Below, one piece after another: positions 42,772 to 51,746 of a stretch of DNA of 64,000 nt (positions are counted from its first letter, which is position 1; every line of letters starts with the position of its first letter). Source of the DNA: Albidovulum sediminis (GTDB lineage Bacteria > Pseudomonadota > Alphaproteobacteria > Rhodobacterales > Rhodobacteraceae); contig NZ_JAOCQF010000001.1 in assembly GCF_025380365.1 (NCBI RefSeq), forward strand, positions 806,001-870,000, in the 5' to 3' direction. The notes beneath the pieces are model-generated. The model did no database searches. It was not told the origin of the DNA and worked only from the letters and a program-made list of their open reading frames with translations. Made by a program: the position numbers and the translations under genes.

Positions 42772-43433
42772 CGCGCGAGATGAAATTCGGCCGCAGGGCG
42801 GCAAGGTCCGGAAAGCCCGGGGCGCTGGTGATCTTCCTGCATGGCTATGGGGCCGATGGTGCCGATCTGCTCGGGCTCGCCGATCCGCTGGCCCCGCACC
42901 TGCCCAATACCGTCTTTCTTGCGCCGGACGCCCCCGAACCCTGCCGCAACAATCCCTTCGGGCGGCAATGGTTCCCGATCCCCTGGCTGGATGGGTCGTC
43001 CGAGACCGAGGCGAAGGCGGGCATGGCGCAGTCGGTCGCCGATCTGAACGCCTTCCTCGACGCCCGCCTGGCGGAGGAGGGGATGCGTCCCGATCAACTG
43101 GCGGTCGTGGGATTCTCGCAAGGCACGATGATGGCGCTGCACGTCCTGCCACGTCGCACGGCGCCGGTCGCGGGCATCGTCGCCTTTTCCGGGCGGCTTC
43201 TCGACCCCGACAGCCTGGCGGCTGAGGCGCTGTCAAAGCCGCCGGTCCTTCTGGTGCACGGGGACGAGGACCCGATGGTGCCCTTCGCCGACATGGGCGT
43301 TGCCGGGCGGGCGCTGACGGCGGCGGGGTTCGAGACCTATGGCCACGTCATGAAGGGCACTGGCCACGGCATCGCGCCCGACGGGTTGTCGGTGGCGGTC
43401 GCCTTTCTGAAAGACCGTCTGCCGGGGGCTTGA
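42768..43433 (+). CDS. Phospholipase/carboxylesterase family hydrolase
   Basis: 221-aa alpha/beta hydrolase of the YpfH/Est carboxylesterase (acyl-protein thioesterase-like) family. It shows VIFLHGYGADGADLLGLA, the nucleophile elbow VVGFSQGTMMALHVL, the acid in LVHGDEDPMVPF and the His in MKGTGHGIAPDGL. Cytoplasmic. The GTG start at 42768 (AAGGTGA) overlaps the alkA stop codon, so the pair is translationally coupled. Confidence 0.9.
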   Translation: MTREMKFGRRAARSGKPGALVIFLHGYGADGADLLGLADPLAPHLPNTVFLAPDAPEPCRNNPFGRQWFPIPWLDGSSETEAKAGMAQSVADLNAFLDARLAEEGMRPDQLAVVGFSQGTMMALHVLPRRTAPVAGIVAFSGRLLDPDSLAAEALSKPPVLLVHGDEDPMVPFADMGVAGRALTAAGFETYGHVMKGTGHGIAPDGLSVAVAFLKDRLPGA

Positions 43434-43487
43434 AGACGACGCGAAAGCCCTTAGCTTTGCAGTAACGAATCGCCCGGAGTTGCCTTC

Positions 43488-43595
43488 ATGGCCCTTGCCG
43501 CACTGATCGCCGTCACGCTTTCCCTTGTCGTCCTGGCGATCCCTGCCGCCCGTCCCGAACCCGTCCGCGTCAGGGTTCGCGCCCGCCGTCGCTGA
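43488..43595 (+). CDS. Putative 35-aa single-span membrane peptide
   Basis: Frame MALAALIAVTLSLVVLAIPA followed by an Arg/Val-rich tail (13 residues, 7 Arg in total including the final RRR). One membrane helix then a positively charged C terminus is a common small-membrane-protein layout. CCGGAG lies 9 nt before the ATG and an AT-richer stretch (TTAGCTTTGCAGTAACG) precedes it. Its end overlaps the convergent VOC gene by 26 bp. No homologue can be named. Confidence 0.4.
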   Translation: MALAALIAVTLSLVVLAIPAARPEPVRVRVRARRR

Positions 43596-44016
43596 GCGGC
43601 CGGAACCAGAGGACGGACGGCGCGAACTCCACCGAGTTGCCCGCCGGGTCGCGGACATAGATCGACCGCGCCCCGTTGGGCCAGGTGAAATCGGCCTCGA
43701 TTGCGATGTCGTGCGCCTCGAGATGGCGCCGCCAGGCGTCGAGCGCACCCGCCGCGACGCGGAAGCAGTAATGTCCCGGCCCGCGCGCCCCGTGCCCCGG
43801 CACCGGCAGCCGCGCGCCTGCCGGCGACCCTGCCGCCGTCGCGTCCGGATCGAAAACCAGCAGCACCGAGTCGCCAGCCGCGAAGAACACATGCCGCCCC
43901 GGTTGACGCGCGATGACGCGCATACCCAGCGTTCCGGCAAAGAACGCCTCTGCCGCGTCCAGATCGGGGGCGTAGAGCGCGGATTCGAGGGTGCCGAGGA
44001 TTTCGGGCGCTGTCAT
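43570..44016 (-). CDS. VOC (glyoxalase/bleomycin-resistance) family protein
   Basis: 148-aa vicinal-oxygen-chelate protein with two beta-alpha-beta-beta-beta units. LESALYAPDLDAAEAFFAGT opens the first, and GHYCFRVAAGALDAWRRHLE and RSIYVRDPAGNSVEFAPS form the second, with the family Glu in VEFAP. It resembles fosfomycin-resistance/glyoxalase-like enzymes; substrate unknown. The start at 44016 gives MTAPEILGTLES. Confidence 0.83.
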   Translation of the reverse strand: MTAPEILGTLESALYAPDLDAAEAFFAGTLGMRVIARQPGRHVFFAAGDSVLLVFDPDATAAGSPAGARLPVPGHGARGPGHYCFRVAAGALDAWRRHLEAHDIAIEADFTWPNGARSIYVRDPAGNSVEFAPSVLWFRPLSDGGREP

Positions 44017-44074
44017 GGCCCTGTCATTCTTGCCCGGTAATGCGATTGTGGCAAGCGATCGCAGATCGCGGGGC

Positions 44075-44102
44075 TTGCACCGGATCGAACGCCATATATA
44101 GT
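44075..44102 (+). promoter_or_regulatory. Promoter of the HNH gene
   Basis: -35 TTGCAC (44075-44080), 16-bp spacer, -10 TATAGT (44097-44102), about 70 bp before the HNH start codon in an otherwise GC-rich area. Confidence 0.45.
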
Positions 44103-44173
44103 TGTGGATAAGCTGGGGCGGCGCTCCCGCCCCGGTTGGCCGAACGGCAAGCAGGGCAGGAACGGAGTCCGCG

Positions 44174-44773
44174 ATGCTCGACAAGCTGCACCCGGAGGAT
44201 TTCAGGACGAGCTTCGTGCGCGAACCCTCGGCGCTGAAGCATTATCCCGCGCTGGTCCTGAACGCCGATTTCCGCCCGCTGTCCTACTACCCGCTCTCGC
44301 TCTGGCCCTGGCAGGAGGCGATCAAGGCGGTGTTCCTCGACCGCGTCACCATCCTGGCCGAATACGAGGAGGTCGTGCGGTCGCAGCGCGCGGCCTTCCG
44401 AATACCCTCGGTCGTGGTGCTGAAGGAATATGTCAAACCCCAGAAGCGCGTGGCCTTCACGCGCTTCAATCTTTTTCTGCGCGACGAATTCTGCTGCCAG
44501 TATTGCGGATCGAAGGGGGAACTGACCTTCGACCATGTGGTGCCGCGGTCGCGGGGTGGCATCACCAGTTGGGACAACGTGGTTGCGGCCTGTTCGCCCT
44601 GCAACCTGAAGAAGGGCAACCGGTCGCTGAAGCAGTCCGGTCTTTCCCTGCGCCACGCGCCGCGTCAGCCGACGGCCGAGGAGATGCAGCAGGTCGGCCG
44701 CCGTTTCCCGCCAAACTTCCTGCACGACAGCTGGATGGACTTCCTCTACTGGGACGCCGAACTCGACGCCTGA
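44174..44773 (+). CDS. HNH endonuclease family protein
   Basis: 199-aa protein starting MLDKLHPEDFRTSFVREP. The HNH module in the middle is RDEFCCQYCGSKGELTFDHVVPRSRGG then NVVAACSPCNLKKGNRS, with two CxxC zinc knuckles and the catalytic His in DHV. The N-terminal ALVLNADFRPLSYYPLSLW matches the widespread chromosomal HNH proteins of alphaproteobacteria and cyanobacteria, which are not tied to a restriction system. No methylase is nearby. Probably a housekeeping nuclease of unknown role. Confidence 0.88.
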   Translation: MLDKLHPEDFRTSFVREPSALKHYPALVLNADFRPLSYYPLSLWPWQEAIKAVFLDRVTILAEYEEVVRSQRAAFRIPSVVVLKEYVKPQKRVAFTRFNLFLRDEFCCQYCGSKGELTFDHVVPRSRGGITSWDNVVAACSPCNLKKGNRSLKQSGLSLRHAPRQPTAEEMQQVGRRFPPNFLHDSWMDFLYWDAELDA

Positions 44774-44832
44774 GGCTGCCTTTACCTTTCGCCGCCAGCC
44801 GCTAATGTCGCAGGCGACAGAGGGAGGATCAG

Positions 44833-45789
44833 ATGTCCGACACGTTCTTCACACCCGTTTCCGGCATGGACCTGCCGCGCTTTGCGGGCATTCCCACCTT
44901 CATGCGCCTGCCGCATGTGCCCGCCGACCACCCCCGCGCGGGCGATGTGCAGATCGGCCTTGTCGGCCTGCCCTGGGATGGCAGCGTGTCGAACCGGCCC
45001 GGCGCGCGCCACGGGCCGCGCGCGCTGCGCGACGCCTCGACCATGATCCGGGCGCAGAACGGCGCGACCGGGGTGCGCCCGTTCGAGCTTGCCCGCTGCG
45101 CCGATCTTGGCGATGTCGGCCCCAACCCGGTCGACGGGCCCGACACGCTGGAGCGGTTCGAGAGCTTCTTTGCCGGGCTGAAGGCGCGCGGGGTGCGGCC
45201 GCTCTCGGGCGGGGGCGACCACCTTTGCACGTTGCCGGTGCTGCGCGGCATCGCGCGCGACGCGCCGCTGGGCCTTCTGCATTTCGACAGCCACACCGAC
45301 CTTTACCCGGCCTACTTCGGCGGCAAGACGCTGACCCACGGCAACCCGTTCCGCAACGCGGTGGAGGAGGGGCTTCTGGACCCGGCGCGGATGATCCAGA
45401 TTGGCATCCGCGGCACCACCTATGACAACATCGACATCGACTTTGCCCGCGCGAACGGCATCCGCATCATCCGCATCGAGGAGTTTCACGCCCGCGGCGT
45501 CGCAGACGTGATGGCCGAGGCGCGGGAAATCGTGGGCAGCGCGCCCGCCTACCTGTCCTATGACATCGACTTTGTCGATCCCGCCGTGGCGCCCGGCACC
45601 GGCACGCCGGAATGGGGCGGGCCGAATGCCTTCCAGGCGATCGAGGTGCTGCGGCAGGCGCGCGGGCTCAAGATCGTGGGGGCGGACCTTGTCGAGGTCT
45701 CGCCGCCCTTCGATGCCTCGGGCAACACCGCCTGGCTTGGCGCCTCTCTGATGTTCGAGATCCTCTGCCTGATGGCCGAGGCGCTCTGA
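44833..45789 (+). CDS. Ureohydrolase (agmatinase/guanidinobutyrase family)
   Basis: 318-aa Mn2+-dependent ureohydrolase splitting a guanidino compound to urea and an amine. Metal-binding motifs are SGGGDHLCTL, LLHFDSHTDLYP and SYDIDFVDPAVAPGTGTPEWGG. The N-terminal extension and VGLPWDGSVSNRPGARHGP favour agmatinase or guanidinobutyrase over arginase. The start follows AGGGAGG. Polyamine genes are not adjacent, so the exact substrate is open. Confidence 0.9.
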   Translation: MSDTFFTPVSGMDLPRFAGIPTFMRLPHVPADHPRAGDVQIGLVGLPWDGSVSNRPGARHGPRALRDASTMIRAQNGATGVRPFELARCADLGDVGPNPVDGPDTLERFESFFAGLKARGVRPLSGGGDHLCTLPVLRGIARDAPLGLLHFDSHTDLYPAYFGGKTLTHGNPFRNAVEEGLLDPARMIQIGIRGTTYDNIDIDFARANGIRIIRIEEFHARGVADVMAEAREIVGSAPAYLSYDIDFVDPAVAPGTGTPEWGGPNAFQAIEVLRQARGLKIVGADLVEVSPPFDASGNTAWLGASLMFEILCLMAEAL

Positions 45790-45838
45790 CGCCTGCCCTG
45801 GCAGCCCGGGCCGGCCCCGCCGGGCCCGGGCGCGGGGC

Positions 45839-46192
45839 TTATGCCTGCGCGGCGGTGACGATGATCTCGACGCCGTATTCGGGCGCGGCCAGCTTCGATT
45901 CGCCGGTGGCGCGGGCCGGGGTGTGGCCTGGGGCGACCCAGGCATCCCAGACCGCGTTCATCGCCGGAAAATCGGCCATGTCGGCCAGCCAGATCTGCGC
46001 GCGCAGGATGCGGGTCTTGTCCGACCCGGCCAGCGCCAGCAGGCGCTCGATCTCGGCCAGCGCGTCCCTCGTCTGTTGCGCGACATCGCCGCCCTTCTCG
46101 CCGACGATGCCGGCGAGATAGACGACGCCGCCGTGAATCACGGCGCTCGACATCCGCTTTCCGGTTTCGATCCGTTCGATGGTCCCGGCCAT
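45839..46192 (-). CDS. RidA/YjgF-family protein
   Basis: 117-aa RidA-like protein (enamine/imine deaminase fold, trimeric, cytoplasmic). GGVVYLAGIVGEKGGDVAQQ and ILRAQIWLADMADFPAMN are typical; the Arg of LRAQIWL is at the position of the catalytic arginine. The end, APEYGVEIIVTAAQA, matches the family ending (..VEI..A). Convergent with the ureohydrolase. Confidence 0.87.
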   Translation of the reverse strand: MAGTIERIETGKRMSSAVIHGGVVYLAGIVGEKGGDVAQQTRDALAEIERLLALAGSDKTRILRAQIWLADMADFPAMNAVWDAWVAPGHTPARATGESKLAAPEYGVEIIVTAAQA

Positions 46193-46291
46193 GCCTTGCT
46201 CCTTTGCCCTGGGATTTCCGGCATGACTAAGCGCTCTTGCCGCGGAAGGAAAGCTCCCGCGGGGCGGGCAGGGCGCGCGGAGGCCCGGCGA

Positions 46292-46531
46292 TCAGATCCC
46301 GAGAAGCGCCTTCGCCTCGGCCAGCGTCGCCTCCGAGGCGGCATGGTCGCCGCCCTCGTGCTCGGCCTTGCCCTTCTCGTAAAGCTCCATGATCTTCGCC
46401 TTGGTCGCGTCGTCGACGGTTGCGGTCGCCATCGCCGCGTCGATCTCGGCCATGAGTGCGGGGCATTGCGAGGCAAGCGCAGGCGCCGCCATCGCCGCCA
46501 GGAGCGCGGAAGCCAGAAGCGTCTTCTTCAT
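46292..46531 (-). CDS. Small secreted protein
   Basis: 79 aa. A clear signal peptide KKTLLASALLAAMAAPALAS is followed by a 60-residue helical mature part with one Cys (QCPALMAEIDAAMA) and AKIMELYEKGKAEHEGGDHA then EATLAEAKALLGI. This resembles short periplasmic helical-repeat proteins of Rhodobacterales. The start at 46531 follows GGGGGAAATC. It lies downstream of tRNA-Gly on the same strand. Unknown function. Confidence 0.75.
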   Translation of the reverse strand: MKKTLLASALLAAMAAPALASQCPALMAEIDAAMATATVDDATKAKIMELYEKGKAEHEGGDHAASEATLAEAKALLGI

Positions 46532-46578
46532 GATGATTTCCCCCGTGGTCGTTGCAGCCGTACTGGTCGTCACAGGAT

Positions 46579-46652
46579 TGGAGCGGGTGAAGGGAATCGA
46601 ACCCTCGTCGTAAGCTTGGGAAGCTTCTGCTCTACCATTGAGCTACACCCGC
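46579..46652 (-). tRNA. tRNA-Gly(CCC)
   Basis: 74 nt including an encoded CCA (46581-46579). The 7-bp acceptor stem GCGGGTG/CACCCGC, the D arm GCTCAATGGTAGAGC and the T arm GAGGGTTCGATTCCCTT are intact. The anticodon loop TTCCCAA gives CCC (46620-46618), reading GGG. The discriminator is T (as U73). The first anticodon-stem pair (27-43) is a G-A mismatch. Confidence 0.95.
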
Positions 46653-46798
46653 AGCGCCTTGACAGGTAAGCGAGAGCCGGCGCTTCGTCAAGCCGCGATG
46701 CGGGGTGCGCGACGTCCGGCGCGGGGGCGCGCGGATTTGTTTCCGCCGCGCGAAGGCAATGCTAGACTTTGGCAGGCGGTGCGGGTAACAAGCGAGCC

Positions 46799-46810
46799 GT
46801 TAGCGCTAAC
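46799..46810. promoter_or_regulatory. Perfect 12-bp palindrome before zwf
   Basis: GTTAGCGCTAAC, fully self-complementary with a central CG, 17 bp before the zwf start and just before the ribosome site AGGAGG. The shape is that of a LacI-family operator. No LacI gene is in the window. Confidence 0.55.
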
Positions 46811-46827
46811 AACTCAGGAGGCAACCG

Positions 46828-48288
46828 ATGGTCTCGCGTGTCATTCCCGTGGACAGCTTCGATCTGGTGGTCTTCGGCGGCACCGGCGACCTTGCGCGCC
46901 GCAAGATCCTGCCGGGGCTCTTCCGCCGCTTCCTGGCCGGACAGATGCCCGAGGACGCGCGCATCATCGGCGCCGCGCGGGCCGAGATGGACGATGCGGG
47001 CTTCCGCGCGCTCGTCGCCGAGGCGATCGGGGAATTCGGCGGCCCGGCCAGCCGCAAGGCCGACGAACTCGCCCGTTTTCTCGACCGGCTCCACTATGTC
47101 GCCATCGACGCGAAGGGCGACGGCGGCTGGCCCGCCCTTGCGCAGGCGATGCGGCCCGACGTCGTGCGCGCCTTCTACTTCTCGGTCGCGCCGGCGCTTT
47201 TTGGCGACCTGGCCGAACGGCTGCACCGCCACGGCATCGCCACGCCCGAATCCAGGATCGTCGTCGAAAAGCCCTTCGGCCGCGACCTTGCCAGCGCCTG
47301 CGCGCTGAACGCGACGCTGGCCGAGCATTTCACCGAACACCAGATCTACCGGATCGACCACTACCTCGGGAAGGAGACGGTGCAGAACCTGATGGCGGTG
47401 CGCTTCGCCAACATCCTGTTCGAGCCCCTGTGGAACGCGCGCCATGTCGACCACGTCCAGATCACCGTGGCCGAGACGGTGGGCGTGGACGGGCGCGGAT
47501 CGTACTACGACAAGTCGGGCGCGATGCGGGACATGGTGCAGAACCACCTGATGCAGCTTCTCTGCCTGATCGCGATGGAGCCGCCCTACCGCTTCGACCC
47601 GGACGCCGTGCGCGACGAGAAGCTGAAGGTGATCCACGCTCTCGAACCCGTCCGACCCGAGGATATCGTGCGCGGCCAGTATCGCGGCGCCGGAAAGGGC
47701 ACGAAGGGCTCCTACACCGACGACGCCGAAAATCGCGACAGCCGAACCGAAAGCTATGTCGCGCTGAAGGTCAACATCGCCAACTGGCGCTGGAAGGGCA
47801 CGCCCTTCTACCTGCGGACCGGCAAGAAGCTGCGCGCGCGTGCATCCGAGATCGCCATCGTCTTCAAGGAGGTGCCGCATTCCATCTTCGGCGAGGAGGA
47901 GGGCTGGCGCGAGAACGTGCTGTCGATCCGGCTCCAGCCGAACGAGGGGATGACGCTTTCGGTGATGATCAAGGAACCGGGGCCGGGCGGGATGCGCCTG
48001 ACCGAGGTGCCGCTTGACATGTCCTTCGCCGACGCGTTGGGAGAGGACGGGACCGACATTCCCGACGCCTATGAGCGGCTGATCATGGACGTGATCCGCG
48101 GCAACCAGACGCTCTTCATGCGCGGCGACGAGGTGGAGGCGGCCTGGGCCTGGACCGACCCGATCATCGCCGGCTGGGAAACCCGCGGCGACAAGCCGCG
48201 CGGCTACGATCCGGGATCGTCGGGGCCCGAGGACGCGCTGATGCTGCTGCATCGCGACGGGCGCCGCTGGCGGGAGATACGCGAATGA
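46828..48288 (+). CDS. zwf: Glucose-6-phosphate 1-dehydrogenase
   Basis: 486-aa enzyme oxidising glucose-6-phosphate to 6-phosphogluconolactone, opening the Entner-Doudoroff/pentose phosphate route. It has the NADP-binding FGGTGDLARRKILPGLFRRF, the active-site signature RIDHYLGKETVQN, and EKPFGRD. The length is standard. The start ATG follows AGGAGG by 7 nt. First gene of zwf-pgl-pgi; it overlaps pgl by 4 bp. It is probably controlled by the palindrome at 46799. Confidence 0.97.
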   Translation: MVSRVIPVDSFDLVVFGGTGDLARRKILPGLFRRFLAGQMPEDARIIGAARAEMDDAGFRALVAEAIGEFGGPASRKADELARFLDRLHYVAIDAKGDGGWPALAQAMRPDVVRAFYFSVAPALFGDLAERLHRHGIATPESRIVVEKPFGRDLASACALNATLAEHFTEHQIYRIDHYLGKETVQNLMAVRFANILFEPLWNARHVDHVQITVAETVGVDGRGSYYDKSGAMRDMVQNHLMQLLCLIAMEPPYRFDPDAVRDEKLKVIHALEPVRPEDIVRGQYRGAGKGTKGSYTDDAENRDSRTESYVALKVNIANWRWKGTPFYLRTGKKLRARASEIAIVFKEVPHSIFGEEEGWRENVLSIRLQPNEGMTLSVMIKEPGPGGMRLTEVPLDMSFADALGEDGTDIPDAYERLIMDVIRGNQTLFMRGDEVEAAWAWTDPIIAGWETRGDKPRGYDPGSSGPEDALMLLHRDGRRWREIRE

Positions 48289-48956
48289 ACCTGGTCGAAT
48301 ATCCAGACAGCGAACTGATGATGTTCGATCTGGCCGATGTGCTGGCCAGCGAACTGTCGGCGGCACTGCGGCAGAACGAGACGGTGTCCTTCTGCGTCGC
48401 CGGCGGGACGACGCCGGGGCCGGTCTTCGATATCCTCTCCGCGATCAACCTCGACTGGGGGCGGGTGACGGTCTTTCCCAGTGACGAGCGTTGGGTGGAC
48501 GAGACGAGCGAACGCTCCAACGCGCGGCTTCTGAAGAAGCGCCTGCTGGTGGGCAAGGCCGCCGCCGCCCGCTTCCTGCCGCTCTATGCCGACACGCCCC
48601 TGCCCGAGGACGCGGTCGACGCGCTCTCTGCCGCCATCGCACCCTGCCTGCCGATCTCGGTCGCCCTTCTCGGAATGGGCGCCGACATGCACACCGCCTC
48701 TCTCTTTCCCGGCGCCGACCGGCTGGCCGAGGCGCTGGCGCCCGACGCGCCGGTGCTGGTGCCGATGCGCGCGCCGGGCGCGGGAGAGGCCCGCGTGACG
48801 CTCTCGGCCCGGGTGATCGAGGATGCGATGTCGATCCACATCCTGATCACCGGGGCGGAAAAACGAGCCGCGCTGATGCGGGCGCAGACCCTGTCGCCGG
48901 AAGAGGCGCCGGTGCGCGCGGTGCTGGACGCCGCGACCGTGCACTGGGCGCCGTGA
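48285..48956 (+). CDS. pgl: 6-phosphogluconolactonase
   Basis: 223-aa lactonase converting 6-phosphogluconolactone to 6-phosphogluconate. The phosphate-binding [14 protein letters not shown], the segment [19 protein letters not shown] and [18 protein letters not shown] are family motifs. The start codon overlaps the zwf stop (ATGA), so enzyme levels are coupled to Zwf. The GMGxDxHTASLFP motif contains the expected catalytic His. Confidence 0.95.
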   Translation: MNLVEYPDSELMMFDLADVLASELSAALRQNETVSFCVAGGTTPGPVFDILSAINLDWGRVTVFPSDERWVDETSERSNARLLKKRLLVGKAAAARFLPLYADTPLPEDAVDALSAAIAPCLPISVALLGMGADMHTASLFPGADRLAEALAPDAPVLVPMRAPGAGEARVTLSARVIEDAMSIHILITGAEKRAALMRAQTLSPEEAPVRAVLDAATVHWAP

Positions 48957-48967
48957 GGGGAGAAGCC

Positions 48968-50572
48968 ATGAGCCGCTGGGACGACCTGCACCGCCATCAC
49001 GAGCGGTTCCGCGACCGGGCGATCCTGTCGCTGTTCGACGATGCCGCGCGGGCCGGGGCCTTTTCGGCCGAGGCGGACGGGATGCTCCTCGACTATTCCA
49101 AGACAAACATTGACGCGGCGGGGCGCGATCTCCTTCTTGCGCTGGCCGAGGGGGCGGGCGTCGCCGCCCGGCGCGAGGCGATGTTCATCGGGGCAAGGAT
49201 CAACGAGACCGAGGGCCGCGCGGTCCTGCACACGGCGCTGCGCAATCCCGCCACGCCGGTCTTCGTCGACGGGCAGGACGTGACGCCACCGCTTCGCCAG
49301 ACCCTCGCGCGGATGGAGACCTTCGCCCGCGACCTGCGCACCGGGCGCGCGCGCGGGCAGGGCGGGCGCATCACCGATGTCGTCAACATCGGCATCGGCG
49401 GATCGGACCTCGGCCCGGCGATGGCGTGCCTCGCACTTTCCCCCTACGCCGACGGGCCGCGCGCGCATTTCGTCTCGAACGTGGACGGGGCGCATGTGCA
49501 TGACGTGCTCGCGCCGCTCGACCCGGCGACGACGCTGGTGATCGTGGCCTCGAAGACCTTCACCACGATCGAGACGATGACCAACGCGGAAACCGCGCGC
49601 CGCTGGATGGCGGGCAAGGTCGCCGACCCCGCGCGCCAGTTCGCGGCCGTCTCGACCGCGCTGGACCGCACCGCCGCCTTCGGCATCGACCCGGCCCGCG
49701 TCTTCGGCTTCGAGGACTGGGTCGGCGGGCGCTATTCGATGTGGGGGCCGGTCGGCCTGTCGCTGATGATCGCCATCGGGCCGGACCGGTTCGCCGAATT
49801 CCTGGCCGGCGGGGCGGCGATGGACGCGCATTTCCGCACCGCGCCCTTCGCGCGGAACCTGCCGGTGCTCCTCGCCCTTGTCGGAATCTGGCACAACCAG
49901 ATCTGCGGCCACGCCACCCGCGCGGTCCTGCCCTACGACCAGCGCCTGTCGCGGCTTCCCGCCTATCTCCAGCAGCTTGAGATGGAAAGCAACGGCAAGC
50001 GGGTGGCGATGGACGGCTCCGACCTGCCGTTTCCCTCCGGCCCCGTGGTCTGGGGCGAACCCGGCACCAACGGCCAGCACGCCTTCTACCAGCTCATCCA
50101 CCAGGGGACGCGGGTGATCCCGTGCGAATTCCTGCTGGCGGTCAGCGGCCATGAGCCCGACCTTGCCCACCAGCACCGGTTACTCGCGGCGAACTGCCTC
50201 GCGCAGTCCGAGGCGCTGATGCGCGGCCGCCCGATCGAGGTGGCACGCGCGATGATGGCCGCGAAGGGCCTTCGGGGGGCGGAGCTAGAGCGGCAAGCGC
50301 GCCACCGCGTCTTTCCGGGCAACCGCCCCTCGACCACGCTCCTCTATCCCCGCCTCACGCCCTTCGTGCTGGGCCAGATCATCGCCCTTTACGAACACCG
50401 CGTCTTTGTCGAGGGGGTGATCCTCGGCATCAACTCCTTCGACCAGTGGGGGGTGGAGCTTGGCAAGGAACTGGCCGTCGCCCTCGAACCGGTGCTGAAG
50501 GGAGAGGCCGACGGGGCGGGCAAGGACGGCTCGACCCTGCGCCTCGTGGCCCGGCTCAGGGGCAAGGGCTAG
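48968..50572 (+). CDS. pgi: Glucose-6-phosphate isomerase
   Basis: 534-aa cytoplasmic isomerase interconverting glucose-6-phosphate and fructose-6-phosphate. The SIS-domain sugar-phosphate site [14 protein letters not shown] and [14 protein letters not shown] are present, as are [13 protein letters not shown], the signature [18 protein letters not shown] and [16 protein letters not shown]. The start is 11 bp after pgl (ribosome site GAGGGGAG). The zwf-pgl-pgi order lets fructose-6-phosphate enter the Entner-Doudoroff route. Two short GGCGAGGG repeats follow the stop codon. Confidence 0.97.
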   Translation: MSRWDDLHRHHERFRDRAILSLFDDAARAGAFSAEADGMLLDYSKTNIDAAGRDLLLALAEGAGVAARREAMFIGARINETEGRAVLHTALRNPATPVFVDGQDVTPPLRQTLARMETFARDLRTGRARGQGGRITDVVNIGIGGSDLGPAMACLALSPYADGPRAHFVSNVDGAHVHDVLAPLDPATTLVIVASKTFTTIETMTNAETARRWMAGKVADPARQFAAVSTALDRTAAFGIDPARVFGFEDWVGGRYSMWGPVGLSLMIAIGPDRFAEFLAGGAAMDAHFRTAPFARNLPVLLALVGIWHNQICGHATRAVLPYDQRLSRLPAYLQQLEMESNGKRVAMDGSDLPFPSGPVVWGEPGTNGQHAFYQLIHQGTRVIPCEFLLAVSGHEPDLAHQHRLLAANCLAQSEALMRGRPIEVARAMMAAKGLRGAELERQARHRVFPGNRPSTTLLYPRLTPFVLGQIIALYEHRVFVEGVILGINSFDQWGVELGKELAVALEPVLKGEADGAGKDGSTLRLVARLRGKG

Positions 50573-50607
50573 AGGCGAGGGTTAGGGGCGAGGGAGGGGC
50601 GCGGCGG

Positions 50608-51573
50608 TCAGCCGCGGCGGCCCATCTCCTTGGCCAGATGCTCGGCGCAGCCCGTCAGCGCGGCATAGTCGTCCTCGACCACGCTGACCGGGAAACGCTC
50701 CATGAACTCGGAAAACCGGCCCTTGTCGCAAAAGGCGTCGCGAAAGCCGAAGCGGCCCAGCAGGGGCGCGAAGGCGCGGGAAACGCCGCCGATCAGGTAG
50801 ATGCCGCCGAAGGGCAGGAAGGTCAGCGCCAGATTGCCTGCGACCATGCCGAAGACGCGCACGAAGGCGCGCCCGGCCGCTTCGGCCAGGGGATCGCCCG
50901 CAGCGATCCCCTCCATGATCGCGGCCGCGCTGCGGGCCTCGGGCCGGCCCGCCTCCTCGGCCACCCAGCCGAAGGTCTGTTCAAGCCCGCGGCCCGACAG
51001 CACCTCCTCGACCCCGGCGAACCCGTGGCGGCGCCCGACGAATTCGGCCAGCCGCAGGTCTGCGGCGGTCCGCACCGGCAGTCCGACGTGACCGCTTTCC
51101 GAGGCGGCGACAAGGCGGCCGGTCGCGGTGTCATGGACGGGGGCCGCGTTGAAGCCGGTGCCGACGCCGATCACCAGTTGCGTCTGGCCCGGCGCCTCCT
51201 CTCCCCGCAAAACCGGAAGGAGCGAGCCCGGCGCCAGATGGCCAAGCGCGTGGCCCTGCGCCTGCAGGTCGTTGAGGATCGCGACCGTCCCCGCCCCGGT
51301 GGCCGCGCCGACCCCGTCGCGCGTGATGACCCAGGAAAGGTTCGTCATCTCTGCCCGTCCCCCCTCGACCGGGCCCGCCGCCGCGACGCAGGCCCCGTCG
51401 CAACGGCTCACTCCCATCTCGGCCAGGTAGTCGGCCAGGATCGGCTCTAGCCCGGGGCGGCCCGCGTTCGGATAGCGCCGGATCGAGGCATGGTCGACGC
51501 GCGCCCCGTGGGCCAGCGCGACGCGGGTATTGGTGCCGCCGACATCGGCAAGGATCAGGGGGGAGGGCGTCAT
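50608..51573 (-). CDS. glk: Glucokinase
   Basis: 321-aa ATP-dependent glucokinase. The phosphate-1 motif ILADVGGTNTRVAL is at the N terminus. VAAAGPVEGGRAEMTNLSWVI and VAILNDLQAQGHAL (sugar-binding Asn-Asp) follow, then VIGVGTGFNAAP and the late GGIYLIGGVSRAF. This is the bacterial Glk family, not ROK. The start at 51573 gives MTPSPLILADVGG; an upstream Met at 51597 is less likely. It is divergent from aglE, so both are presumably induced with alpha-glucosides. Confidence 0.93.
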   Translation of the reverse strand: MTPSPLILADVGGTNTRVALAHGARVDHASIRRYPNAGRPGLEPILADYLAEMGVSRCDGACVAAAGPVEGGRAEMTNLSWVITRDGVGAATGAGTVAILNDLQAQGHALGHLAPGSLLPVLRGEEAPGQTQLVIGVGTGFNAAPVHDTATGRLVAASESGHVGLPVRTAADLRLAEFVGRRHGFAGVEEVLSGRGLEQTFGWVAEEAGRPEARSAAAIMEGIAAGDPLAEAAGRAFVRVFGMVAGNLALTFLPFGGIYLIGGVSRAFAPLLGRFGFRDAFCDKGRFSEFMERFPVSVVEDDYAALTGCAEHLAKEMGRRG

Positions 51574-51746
51574 CTTGTATCCCGTGCCAGCGTGCATCTT
51601 CCTGCGTGATAGGACGCCTTCGGGGTGCGCCGCAAGCGTTCAGACCGGCTTGGCCGCCGGGATTAACCATTTGTTCACCAATGTTGATGCAAGCCTTCGC
51701 GGGACGGGCCGCGCGAGAATGCGGGCGGCCCCGGAAGGAGGGGTCG

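Noticed and set aside
50574-50594. Two GGCGAGGG copies after pgi
   Set aside because: Only two short copies in GC-rich DNA; no evidence of a repeat family.
51663-51678. TTAA-N7-TTCA in the glk/aglE gap as a CtrA site
   Set aside because: The second half-site is mismatched and there is no cell-cycle context.
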